This document shows positions 1 to 7,492 of a DNA stretch of 64,000 bases, in pieces; position 1 is the stretch's first letter, and every line of letters starts with the position of its first letter. The stretch comes from Apilactobacillus kunkeei. GTDB lineage: Bacteria; Bacillota; Bacilli; Lactobacillales; Lactobacillaceae. The stretch is taken from contig NZ_VBSE01000043.1 in assembly GCF_005930975.1 (NCBI RefSeq), positions 1 to 64,000 on the forward strand, in the 5' to 3' direction. The position numbers and the translations under genes were made by a program. The notes beneath the pieces were generated by a model. The model was not told the DNA's origin. It did no database searches and saw only the letters and a list, made by a program, of their open reading frames with translations.

Positions 1-121
1 ACAGAAAATCAGTTGCCCAATTAAATAGTTAGAAAGCTGCTTTTATTTATTTGTTCAAAATAATAGTTGCAGTTCCTTTAGCTAGTTCTTTTTTATTATT
101 AAAAAACAATTAGAAAATACA

Positions 122-150
122 TTGATTTTTCTAATGATTAGTTCTATACT
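122..150 (+). promoter_or_regulatory. Sigma-A type promoter of the ketopantoate-reductase-like gene
   Basis: TTGATT (122-127) and TATACT (145-150) are separated by 17 bases, close to the consensus housekeeping promoter. It lies 34 bases upstream of the gene start. The remaining sequence from 1 to 121 is AT-rich and holds nothing else I can name. Confidence 0.6.
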
Positions 151-183
151 CATAACAACTTATAAGGATATGAGGTGTTGTTT

Positions 184-1140
184 ATGAAATACGGAATTAT
201 TGGAGCAGGAGCAATGGGATACAGGTATGGTGTTTTATTACAAGAGAATGCCGGCGTGGAAGTAGATTTCATTGAAACATGGGAACCTAACATCGAAAAA
301 GTTAAAGAACAAGGCGGTGTTTACGTTTCACGTGACCATGAAAATAAACATTTAGTGCCGATTAATATCTTTTATCCAGAAGATTACAAAGGACATCCAG
401 ATGTTTGGATTATCTTCAAAAAACAAATGCAATTAGAAGAAGAATTAAAACGAGATAGTGCTGCCGGAATCTTCCACGAAGATCAATATGCATTTTCTGC
501 AATGAACGGAATGGGTCATTTCGATAAAATAGAAAAGTATTTTGATAAAGATAAGATTGTTTGTGGAACAGCAATGATTGCTACCGTTTTAAACGGACCT
601 GGTGATGTTGACTTCATGGGACCTGTAAATGGTGAAGCAATGCATTTAGCACCATACAATGATAAAGAACCTGATGAAACCGTTAAGGCTCTATATAATG
701 ACTTGAAAGACGCGAAATTAGGACCAATTATGGCTAATAATTGGATTAATATGTGTATGACTAAAGTTGTATTTAATGCGGTTGTTAATACTTTATGTAC
801 TATGTTTGAAGTTCAAATGGGGCAATTCATTCAATATCCTAAAGCACCAGAAATGGCAAGACAATTGTTTAATGAATCGTTTGATGCCTGCGAAAGAGCA
901 GGGATTTATATGGATGAAACCAGAGATGAACAGGTACAATCAGTAATTGATACTAGTCATACATTAAAGTATCATTTTCCTTCAATGTATCAAGACTTTT
1001 CAAAGGGTAGGGAAACAGAAGTTGATTACATTAATGGATATATTGCTAAATTAGGTAGAGAAAATGACTATGTTTGTCGTACACACGAATTTGTTGTAAA
1101 TCAAGTTCATTTGGTTGAACAAATGAGACAATTCAAATAA
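184..1140 (+). CDS. 2-dehydropantoate 2-reductase (ketopantoate reductase) family protein
   Basis: The 318-residue product belongs to the ApbA/PanE family, NADPH-dependent reductases that convert 2-dehydropantoate to pantoate in coenzyme A synthesis; several paralogues in lactobacilli have unknown substrates. The N-terminus carries the dinucleotide-binding GAGAMG motif (about residues 7-12). The C-terminal helical domain keeps the catalytic Lys in MTKVVFN, its Asn partner, and the Glu in GRETEVDYINGY. I choose the ATG at 184 because TGAGGTG (171-177) is spaced correctly for it, whereas the in-frame GTG at 175 lies inside that sequence. The gene is monocistronic behind its own promoter and is not beside other pantothenate genes, so the exact substrate is open. 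Confidence 0.8.
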   Translation: MKYGIIGAGAMGYRYGVLLQENAGVEVDFIETWEPNIEKVKEQGGVYVSRDHENKHLVPINIFYPEDYKGHPDVWIIFKKQMQLEEELKRDSAAGIFHEDQYAFSAMNGMGHFDKIEKYFDKDKIVCGTAMIATVLNGPGDVDFMGPVNGEAMHLAPYNDKEPDETVKALYNDLKDAKLGPIMANNWINMCMTKVVFNAVVNTLCTMFEVQMGQFIQYPKAPEMARQLFNESFDACERAGIYMDETRDEQVQSVIDTSHTLKYHFPSMYQDFSKGRETEVDYINGYIAKLGRENDYVCRTHEFVVNQVHLVEQMRQFK

Positions 1141-1157
1141 TTAGACTTCGAATATAA

Positions 1158-1186
1158 TTGTTTTGTAATTATAAAAATGATACTAT
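1158..1186 (+). promoter_or_regulatory. Probable promoter of the folT riboswitch transcript
   Basis: TTGTTT (1158-1163) and TACTAT (1181-1186) have a 17-base spacer and sit just upstream of the riboswitch aptamer. The -10 box is a moderate match only. Confidence 0.4.
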
Positions 1187-1204
1187 TAAGTTGCAACAAA
1201 AAAT

Positions 1205-1300
1205 TTGGGAGTAGGAAGTTATGCGTAAAGTGCAGATGGAACGGAATGTGAACATCTGACGAAAACTTTGGTTGCGATATAACTTCCGCATTCGCCACAA
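1205..1300 (+). promoter_or_regulatory. Tetrahydrofolate (THF) riboswitch aptamer
   Basis: The segment reproduces the conserved blocks of the THF riboswitch in order: GGGAGTAGG, then GCGTAAAGTG, a short hairpin with arms CAGATG and CATCTG, CGAAAA, and finally CTTCCGCATTCGCC. The 5' AGGAAGTTAT pairs with the 3' ATAACTTCC as expected for the long helix. It lies directly upstream of a gene for an ECF transporter S component, the standard location of this class, where folate binding lowers expression of folate uptake. The antisense open frame over this stretch is not a gene. Confidence 0.9.
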
Positions 1301-1335
1301 CTTTTTTATAATATCAACTTTTTTATAATTATACG

Positions 1336-1355
1336 AGTGGCAGCTCCACTAGGAG
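1336..1355 (+). promoter_or_regulatory. Alternative hairpins controlling the folT ribosome binding site
   Basis: AGTGG (1336-1340) can pair with CCACT (1346-1350). Alternatively CTCC (1344-1347) can pair with GGAG (1352-1355), the Shine-Dalgarno core of folT. The two stems share bases 1346-1347 and so exclude each other. This fits a translational expression platform for the riboswitch above. Pairing is seen in the sequence; the switching is inference. Confidence 0.5.
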
Positions 1356-1365
1356 ATGTCTTTTG

Positions 1366-1911
1366 ATGAATGTTTCAACTTTATTCAGGGTACCACGTAT
1401 TAACGTAAGGGACGCCGCAACAATTGCTATTTTAATGGCAATGACCTATGTTTTAGGAAGGGTTGGTATACATACACCTATCGTAGTATTCACTTTTTCA
1501 TTTTTAGCAACCGCTGTATTGGCTTCAATGTATGGACCAATTGTTGCAGGAATTGTAGGTGGGGTATACGATGTGTTTGTTACGATTTTAAGTGGTCAAA
1601 TGTATTTACCTGGATTTACTGTATCAGCCGTATTATCAGCTTTCATTTTTGGCTTATTTTTATACAAAAATGAAAAGTTCAGTCCATGGAAAGCTATTTT
1701 AGCTCAATTGATCATTACATTATTAGTAAATACTTTTTTGAATACTTTATGGTTATCAATGTCAACATTGACTGCTGGATACAGTTTCAAAGTATTTTTA
1801 ATGACAAGATTGATTAAGCAACTTATTACAACACCAATCCAAATGATTCTATTAGTTGTTGTATTAGGTAACCCAATTATGCAAAAGTTGATAAAATCTC
1901 GTTGGAAATAA
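1366..1911 (+). CDS. folT: Folate ECF transporter S component FolT
   Basis: The 181-residue protein is very hydrophobic, with about six predicted membrane helices and the size of an ECF-type substrate-binding (S) component. S components capture a vitamin and dock on the shared EcfA-EcfA'-EcfT module, encoded elsewhere. The substrate assignment rests on the THF riboswitch immediately upstream as well as on similarity of the N-terminal region, which has an Ala-rich first helix with an AILMAMTYVLG stretch. ATG 1366 is preferred to TTG 1363 because AGGAG (1351-1355) is 10 bases upstream. A glutathione peroxidase gene follows after 20 bases and is probably co-transcribed. Confidence 0.85.
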   Translation: MNVSTLFRVPRINVRDAATIAILMAMTYVLGRVGIHTPIVVFTFSFLATAVLASMYGPIVAGIVGGVYDVFVTILSGQMYLPGFTVSAVLSAFIFGLFLYKNEKFSPWKAILAQLIITLLVNTFLNTLWLSMSTLTAGYSFKVFLMTRLIKQLITTPIQMILLVVVLGNPIMQKLIKSRWK

Positions 1912-1931
1912 TTAAGATTTGGAGTGTAATT

Positions 1932-2402
1932 ATGAGTACAATCTATGATTACCAGTTAACTGAGATGAATGGCCAGTCCATTAATTTCGCTAACTTAAAA
2001 GGTAAGGTTATCTTAGTAGTTAATACAGCTAGCAAGTGTGGTCTTGCTGGACAATTAAAGGATTTACAATACTTATATGATAAGTACAAAGATCAAGGAC
2101 TTGTCTTAGTTGGTGTACCATCAAATCAATTCCATATGGAGCTAAATAGTGATGAAAAGACTAGCGAATACTGTCAATTACATTATGGTGTTACGTTCCC
2201 AATGGCTAAACAAGCAAGAGTAAATGGAAAAGATGAATTACCATTATTTACATACTTGAAGTCAGCATCTGGTAAAGGCCGTATTAAATTTAATTACACC
2301 AAATTCTTGATTAATAAAAATGGTGAATTCGTAAAGCGCTACTCACCATTTAAGAATCCACGCAAAATTGAACAAGATATTATTAACGAGCTAAATCAAT
2401 AA
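1932..2402 (+). CDS. Glutathione peroxidase family thiol peroxidase
   Basis: This 156-residue thioredoxin-fold protein matches the bacterial GPx/BsaA family, which reduces hydrogen peroxide and organic hydroperoxides, probably with thioredoxin-like donors. It has the peroxidatic Cys in NTASKCG (about residue 37), the catalytic Gln in SNQF, the EYC...YGVTFPM block with the second Cys, and FNYTKFL. In the last block the family's catalytic Trp (usually WNFTKFL) is Phe, and the usual Cys of CNQF is Ser. Translation should start at ATG 1932 behind GGAG (1921-1924); the longer frame from 1902 overlaps folT and has no ribosome site. An intrinsic terminator follows. Confidence 0.85.
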   Translation: MSTIYDYQLTEMNGQSINFANLKGKVILVVNTASKCGLAGQLKDLQYLYDKYKDQGLVLVGVPSNQFHMELNSDEKTSEYCQLHYGVTFPMAKQARVNGKDELPLFTYLKSASGKGRIKFNYTKFLINKNGEFVKRYSPFKNPRKIEQDIINELNQ

Positions 2403-2407
2403 TAACA

Positions 2408-2436
2408 AAAACATCCGTTTCGGATGTTTTTTTATT
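2408..2436 (+). terminator. Intrinsic terminator of the folT-gpx transcript
   Basis: ACATCCG-TTT-CGGATGT hairpin followed by a run of seven or more T. Confidence 0.9.
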
Positions 2437-2497
2437 GCACTTAATTATCATATTTTGGTAGGGAGTATAGAGAACACTTCTCAATTTGTCAAAAATT

Positions 2498-2533
2498 GTC
2501 TACTTTACATAATATATATTATACGAAGTAAAC
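2498..2533. repeat. 36-bp imperfect palindrome upstream of the GNAT gene
   Basis: The two 18-base halves, centred between 2515 and 2516, match as inverted repeats at 14 of 18 positions, with ATAATATATATTAT at the centre. It lies in the 256-base gap between the peroxidase and acetyltransferase genes, which otherwise shows only a terminator, AT-rich sequence and a weak promoter. It could be an operator or just AT-rich symmetry. Confidence 0.4.
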
Positions 2534-2617
2534 TTAAAAAGAAGAAGTAGCAATGATTCTCAATTTTTACATTTATTTATAACTTAATTTGATTTATATA
2601 TTCTTGTAATATGTTTA

Positions 2618-2626
2618 TGGTATGAT
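2618..2626 (+). promoter_or_regulatory. Extended -10 element before the GNAT gene
   Basis: TGGTATGAT is an extended -10 box (TGn plus TATGAT) about 33 bases before the start codon. No well-placed -35 box is visible. Confidence 0.4.
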
Positions 2627-2658
2627 TTGGATAAATTCTTTGGAGGTTTTATTTATAT

Positions 2659-3189
2659 ATGATTACCTTTAGAAATCTATCTGATAATAATGATTCAAGT
2701 TATTGGTCGGATCTTTATTCAGATTCGTTTCCATCTAACCAACGAATTGATTTCAACGATTTAACTAATATTGCTAATTCTAATGATTCTGTACAAATGC
2801 TATTAATTAAGTTGAATTATAAAAATGTCGGCATTATTTATCTTGTTGATTTTGACGATAAAGCATTCATATTATATCTTGCTATTGATGCTAATATGCG
2901 TGGTAATGGATTGGGGAAATTAACTATAAATGCCTTGAAATCAATGTTTAAAGACGGTTTCATTTTGGAATCTGAGTCAATTTTAGTTGATTCTGCTAAT
3001 CATAAGCAACGAAATGATAGATATCGTTTCTATACCAATAATGGTATGATTGATACTGACTTAACAATCAAGGATTCTGATGACGAATTCCACCTACTTA
3101 CTTCAAATAAGTATGCTGGTGTTGAGCTATACAAGAAAGCTAACCAAATCCTTGGTTTAGATGTAGATGTAATTAAATACAATAAATAG
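2659..3189 (+). CDS. GNAT family N-acetyltransferase
   Basis: The 176-residue protein has the GNAT fold signature: a central strand ILYLAID followed by the acetyl-CoA pyrophosphate loop RGNGLGKL (about residues 84-91; RxxGxG/A motif). Such enzymes move an acetyl group from acetyl-CoA to an amine, but nothing in the sequence or neighbourhood indicates the substrate. GGAGG (2642-2646) lies 12 bases before the ATG. The gene stands alone and is followed by a large inverted repeat without a clear T-run. Confidence 0.75.
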   Translation: MITFRNLSDNNDSSYWSDLYSDSFPSNQRIDFNDLTNIANSNDSVQMLLIKLNYKNVGIIYLVDFDDKAFILYLAIDANMRGNGLGKLTINALKSMFKDGFILESESILVDSANHKQRNDRYRFYTNNGMIDTDLTIKDSDDEFHLLTSNKYAGVELYKKANQILGLDVDVIKYNK

Positions 3190-3197
3190 CAAAAAAA

Positions 3198-3271
3198 TAG
3201 GACGATTTCTGCTGCACGTTTATATGTTTATATGTATAGTTATACGTTTGCGTGCAGTGTGTTGCGTCCTA
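3198..3271. repeat. 74-nt nested inverted repeat / long hairpin
   Basis: TAGGACG (3198-3204) pairs perfectly with CGTCCTA (3265-3271). Inside it CTGCACG (3212-3218) pairs perfectly with CGTGCAG (3251-3257), and a small GTAT/ATAC hairpin sits at the tip (3234-3245). The element begins nine bases after the acetyltransferase stop codon. No U-run follows the 3' arm, so it does not look like a standard intrinsic terminator. It may be a structured 3' end, a small RNA or a dispersed palindromic element. Confidence 0.6.
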
Positions 3272-3364
3272 AATACATAAGATTATTTTGATAAGACTTA
3301 TAATGATGGTTTTTAAGTTTCATATGATAGAATGCATTCATACTTAATTTTAAGGAGAAGCAAA

Positions 3365-3850
3365 ATGAATGTTTTAAAGTTAAAAAAATCTACATATTTA
3401 ATTATTGGGATAATAATTATATTGGTTGCTCTAGGAATCCGAAATACGATTGATAATGGTAAGTTCTATCAATTTACAAATAACAATGCTGGATTGCTTG
3501 TAAAAGCTGATGAAAACAAAAAAGTTATTTGGAAAATGGTAAATCAAGACTCAGATGTTACATATCTATATTTCAACAAGAATAACCAAGTACTAATTGC
3601 TGAAGACAAATCTGATCTAAACGGAATCTATAAGAATCCAAACAATTATAGTGATGATATCGGAACATTTAAAAATACCGGTGGCGAAATTACTTTCAAC
3701 ATCAAGTACGACGAAGAACAAGTTAACATCAAACTTTACAATTTAAAGAAGGTTAACGATAACAAATTTGTTGGTTTTAGTGAAACGGATTCTGGTAGTA
3801 CTTCATTTAAGAAGAACATCACAATTACCAAAGATGGTTATATTAAGTAA
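3365..3850 (+). CDS. Small membrane-anchored protein of unknown function
   Basis: I do not recognise this 161-residue protein. It starts with a Lys-rich segment, then one hydrophobic helix (about residues 10-28; the sequence runs STYLIIGIIIILVALGI), and continues as a polar, Asn/Lys/Asp-rich domain with alternating beta-type patterns. This suggests a protein anchored by its N-terminus with the rest outside the membrane. There is no lipobox Cys. ATG 3365 has AAGGAG (3352-3357) upstream, whereas the longer frame from 3332 has none. A terminator shared with the convergent carB-like gene follows. Confidence 0.65.
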   Translation: MNVLKLKKSTYLIIGIIIILVALGIRNTIDNGKFYQFTNNNAGLLVKADENKKVIWKMVNQDSDVTYLYFNKNNQVLIAEDKSDLNGIYKNPNNYSDDIGTFKNTGGEITFNIKYDEEQVNIKLYNLKKVNDNKFVGFSETDSGSTSFKKNITITKDGYIK

Positions 3851-3871
3851 AAAAGGGCGTCTACGTCTATT

Positions 3872-3906
3872 AAAAAAGCATTCCATTTTGTGGAATGCTT
3901 TTTATT
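3872..3906. terminator. Bidirectional intrinsic terminator
   Basis: AAGCATTCCA-TTTTG-TGGAATGCTT hairpin with T-rich tails on both strands. It ends the small membrane protein gene on + and the ebsA-to-carB operon on -. Confidence 0.85.
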
Positions 3907-6406
3907 TGTCATCGACTAATCTAAATTTGATTTTAGCCCCTACTTCTTGGGAACTATTAGCGTGATCAACCTTGACATTTAATTGTTTGAATGGGAAGGT
4001 TGCTTGCATATGAGTAACTCTATTAGACATATCAGGCATATTCTTCATTAATTCGTTAATATCCAATCTCTTGGTGTAGAAACGGACAAGCGCCCTCACC
4101 CAATTAATTCCGGTTGCTCTGCTTAAGAATATTGTTTCAGTTAAACGTAGCGGTCTAATACCAACATACTCTGATTCGCCCTTCTTATTTTGATTAAACA
4201 AGATTTGGACTAATCCAATCCAATTGGAACTTTGAATATGGGATTTAGATTCTTCAATATCTCTTTGTAATGCTTCATCATCTAAGACATATGGTGTCTC
4301 GTATGCAGTTACGTAATCTAAGTCACTTTTATTATTACTAATTAATTTTTCAGTTGATATAAAGTAACTTTTACCATCTTGATTAACAAAGAAGTTTAAT
4401 GCATAAGTTACATCCTTAGGTAGAACTACTCCTGTTTCTTGATCAGGAGGTAATACCTGAACATTTAAATCTGTATATTGCTTCAATTGTTTTAACAAGA
4501 AATGTCTATTTCCAGGAATAAATACCCTAACTGGTTTTTCTAGCTCGATAATATTTAAAATAGCACCTAATTGAATTGGCTCAATATATTGTTTATCACT
4601 TATTTGTGGACTAAGTGATAAAGCATTTGGATTGTTATTCATAACAATTGTTTTGTAACCAATTTTATGCAATTGAATAAGCATCTCAGCGGTGTAATAA
4701 TCAGCCCCTGTATTAGGTCCTAACTTATTCCCACCGCGTCCAATAACTAATGCAGTTTTTTCTGATTCTTGAGTAGATTCATTTTCAATTTCATAACTAC
4801 TGTAGAATGATCGAATATTTTGATCAAATTCTCCTGCTGAAGGTTCAATTGCCTTATAAGTTGGATATTCTCCTGCTGCGTGATATATCTCACGTACCCT
4901 TTCAATTGGTTGGTGCCATGTTTCAGCCATCATACCATCACCAAACCCATGATCATGAGCAACCTCAATAGTGCTTAATTTCATAGGTTCTTTGATAATT
5001 AATTCTTCAACATCTAATAATGCTTTAAGTTTGTAAAAATAAAATTGATTAATCTTGGTTAGTTCCTCTAGTTCATCTACCTGATATCCACGTCTTAATG
5101 CTTCAATTAGAACTAAGAAACGGTCAGATTTAGGGTGGATTAATTGGCTAATAAGTTCATCGTTACTAATCTCGTACATGCTAGGTAAAACATCTCTTGG
5201 TGAAAATTGTGAGCTACGTAGAGCTTTTAACATAGCTTCTTCAACTGTTCTACCAACACCAATTGTTGATCCAACAGATTTCATTGTTGTGTTTAGTTGT
5301 TGATTAGCTTCAGGGACATTATCAAATGGCCATACAGGCATTTTAATAACCACATGATCTAATGTCGGTTCCATAATAGGTGTTAAGCGATGATAATTAG
5401 CATGTAATTGAATTTCTGGTAATGAATTTCCCAATAAAAGATTAGTACATACATAAACTAACGGATAACCTGTAGATCTAGCTGCAAGAGATGAACTACT
5501 ATTAATCATTGGATTGATTTTAGTAATGTAATAGTTGCTACCATCATTAGGATCTAAAGCAAATTGAATGTGACATAGCCCAACAATATTTAATAAATCC
5601 ATCATCTTAAAAGTAGCTGTTCTTAAATTTTGATATTCAATATCATTAAGTGTTTGAACCGGAGAAATAACAATCGAATCACCGGAGTGAACACCTACAG
5701 CATCGATATTTTCCAAACCACTAATTAGTATTTTAGTATTTGTTTGATCTCTAACAGCAACAGTTTCAATTTGTTTGTAACCAACGATGCTCTTTTCAAT
5801 AATACATACGCTGTCGTCTTTAAATTCGTCTTCTAACATGTCGGAAAGTTCTTCAGCATTATTACAGATGATTCTTTCGGTGCTTTCTTTATGGTTAACT
5901 TTTTTAATATTAACGGGGAAACCAATTTTTCGAACTACTTCAAATGCTTCAGATTCACTTCTAACAATCTTAGAAGGTACAGATGGTTCATCAATACTAT
6001 TAATAGCAATCTTCATCTTGTCCGGATTATTAATAACCTTCAAAGACTCTTTAGATATCCCTAAAACACGGACTCCTAAATCACTTAGAATTCCTTGGTT
6101 TAATAGTTCCTGAGTAACGTGAATTGCTCTTAATCCCCCTGCAATTGGAATAATTGCATCAGGAGATTCCTTCTTAATTACATCAAGAACATTTTTTAAA
6201 TTAATTTCTTTTATAAAGACATTAGCCGGTTGCACCTCTGAAAGTGTAAGTGAAAAAGGATTATTATCAATCACTAAAACTTGAACGCCGTTTTTCTTTA
6301 AAGCTGTCATCATTTGAAATGCAGCAGCATCAAGTTCAGTTTCACTACCAATTTTAGAAGGCCCACCACCTAAAATTAATACCTTCTTGATTTTATTATC
6401 TATCAT
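3902..6406 (-). CDS. Degenerate carbamoyl-phosphate synthase large subunit (CarB-like, probably inactive)
   Basis: The fold is recognisably CarB: pre-ATP-grasp (about 1-130), first ATP-grasp (130-400), oligomerisation (400-540) and a second pre-ATP-grasp (550-660). The protein has 834 residues against roughly 1060 in the family. Aligned by eye to E. coli CarB, the glycine loop GGSGGG reads ESTERI (174-179), Glu299 is Lys296, Arg303 is Met300, Arg306 is Ser303, and Arg129 is lost. Retained are the His in VHSGDS, the Gln in HIQFALDP and Asn298. The second ATP-grasp domain keeps only about 150 residues, and its EVNPR motif reads GIRPL. The allosteric domain is absent. The frame is open, with a good ribosome site at the end of the carA-like gene 3 bases upstream. 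I infer a pseudoenzyme. Confidence 0.8.
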   Translation of the reverse strand: MIDNKIKKVLILGGGPSKIGSETELDAAAFQMMTALKKNGVQVLVIDNNPFSLTLSEVQPANVFIKEINLKNVLDVIKKESPDAIIPIAGGLRAIHVTQELLNQGILSDLGVRVLGISKESLKVINNPDKMKIAINSIDEPSVPSKIVRSESEAFEVVRKIGFPVNIKKVNHKESTERIICNNAEELSDMLEDEFKDDSVCIIEKSIVGYKQIETVAVRDQTNTKILISGLENIDAVGVHSGDSIVISPVQTLNDIEYQNLRTATFKMMDLLNIVGLCHIQFALDPNDGSNYYITKINPMINSSSSLAARSTGYPLVYVCTNLLLGNSLPEIQLHANYHRLTPIMEPTLDHVVIKMPVWPFDNVPEANQQLNTTMKSVGSTIGVGRTVEEAMLKALRSSQFSPRDVLPSMYEISNDELISQLIHPKSDRFLVLIEALRRGYQVDELEELTKINQFYFYKLKALLDVEELIIKEPMKLSTIEVAHDHGFGDGMMAETWHQPIERVREIYHAAGEYPTYKAIEPSAGEFDQNIRSFYSSYEIENESTQESEKTALVIGRGGNKLGPNTGADYYTAEMLIQLHKIGYKTIVMNNNPNALSLSPQISDKQYIEPIQLGAILNIIELEKPVRVFIPGNRHFLLKQLKQYTDLNVQVLPPDQETGVVLPKDVTYALNFFVNQDGKSYFISTEKLISNNKSDLDYVTAYETPYVLDDEALQRDIEESKSHIQSSNWIGLVQILFNQNKKGESEYVGIRPLRLTETIFLSRATGINWVRALVRFYTKRLDINELMKNMPDMSNRVTHMQATFPFKQLNVKVDHANSSQEVGAKIKFRLVDDK

Positions 6407-6409
6407 TAG

Positions 6410-7483
6410 TTATCTCCTTTGTGAGCTAACGTTTTCTAGAAATTCTTCGAACAAGTCTGCACTGTCTTGTGGACCAGGTCCACCATCTGGTGAGAATTGA
6501 ACAGAAAAGGCAGGATAGTCACGATGTCTGATACCTTGGACAGTACCATTAACTAAATCAACATATGTAATCAATAACTGATCATGAATGATTGATTTAG
6601 GATCAACAGCGTATCCTTCACTTTGTGATGCATAAATGATTTGATTGGTGATAATTTGCCTAATTGGATGATTACTACCATGATGCTCGCCATCTAATTT
6701 GTAGACATTGGCATCATTAGCTAATGCAAACAATTCATGTCCTAATCCCATTGCAAACATTGGAATTTCTTTTTGTACCTCTTTAATCATCTGCAAAACA
6801 GAATCAGGTAAATCTCTTGGAGAACCAGGACCTGTTGATAGAACCACACCATCAGGGTCTAAATCAAAGATTTCTTGACTACTTGTTTCAAATGGCATCA
6901 CAATAACGTTGCAATCCAGATCAGCAAGTTTACGTAAAATACCGTATTTAAGACCGAAATCAATCAATACAATATTGTATCCATCACCAGTATTTGGGAA
7001 TGGAGCTTTAGTAGAAACTTGATTTACTTGCTGATTAGTAAGTACCGTTGCATGTAGTTGATCAAAAGCGTGTTCATCGTCCATATCAACTATACTTGCC
7101 TTCATTGTTTGCTTTCGATTTAATCGACGTGTTAATTCTCTGGTATCAATTCCCGCAATACCAGGAATGTTATGTTGCTTTAGAAACAAGTCTAAATTTA
7201 AGTTACCTAATCTATTGGTAGAAATATTGGAGTATTCTTTAACAACTACTCCCTTAGAGTTGGTCACAATTGCTTCAAAGCTTTTGTGGTTAATTCCAGT
7301 ATTACCAATAGATGGCTGTGTAAACACAATGATTTGATTATGGTAAATTTGATTTGTTATAACTTCTTGATAGCCTAACATATTAGAATTTACAATAATT
7401 TCTCCAGTTGTGGTTGCTTCAGCTCCAAAGGCTTTACCTTTATAGGAAGTTCCATCTTCTAATATTAAATATCTAGTGGTCAT
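6410..7483 (-). CDS. Degenerate carbamoyl-phosphate synthase small subunit (CarA-like, glutaminase site lost)
   Basis: The 357-residue product has normal CarA length and order: the small-chain N-terminal domain (about 1-150, with LILEDGT, NTGIN and GIDTRELTRRL) and a class I glutamine amidotransferase domain (about 170-350). The catalytic triad is gone. The nucleophile motif GICLGHQ reads AMGLGHE, with Gly246 in place of Cys. The QYHPE motif reads QFSPD, with Ser331 for His and Asp333 for Glu. CarA normally hydrolyses glutamine to feed ammonia to CarB; this protein cannot by that mechanism. It lies between pyrR and the equally degenerate carB-like gene. Its ribosome site can be buried in a hairpin. 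Confidence 0.85.
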   Translation of the reverse strand: MTTRYLILEDGTSYKGKAFGAEATTTGEIIVNSNMLGYQEVITNQIYHNQIIVFTQPSIGNTGINHKSFEAIVTNSKGVVVKEYSNISTNRLGNLNLDLFLKQHNIPGIAGIDTRELTRRLNRKQTMKASIVDMDDEHAFDQLHATVLTNQQVNQVSTKAPFPNTGDGYNIVLIDFGLKYGILRKLADLDCNVIVMPFETSSQEIFDLDPDGVVLSTGPGSPRDLPDSVLQMIKEVQKEIPMFAMGLGHELFALANDANVYKLDGEHHGSNHPIRQIITNQIIYASQSEGYAVDPKSIIHDQLLITYVDLVNGTVQGIRHRDYPAFSVQFSPDGGPGPQDSADLFEEFLENVSSQRR

Positions 7484-7492
7484 AACAACAAT

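Noticed and set aside
1107-1298. Minus-strand open frame of 63 codons
   Set aside because: It is antisense to the THF riboswitch and the end of the upstream gene, and has no ribosome site or family match.
2437-2658. Small gene in the gap before the GNAT gene
   Set aside because: All frames have frequent stops and no start with a ribosome site.
3840-3905. Remnant of the missing CarB C-terminal domain beyond the stop
   Set aside because: The stop codon lies within a clean bidirectional terminator and a convergent gene follows at once, so there is no room for a frameshifted remainder.
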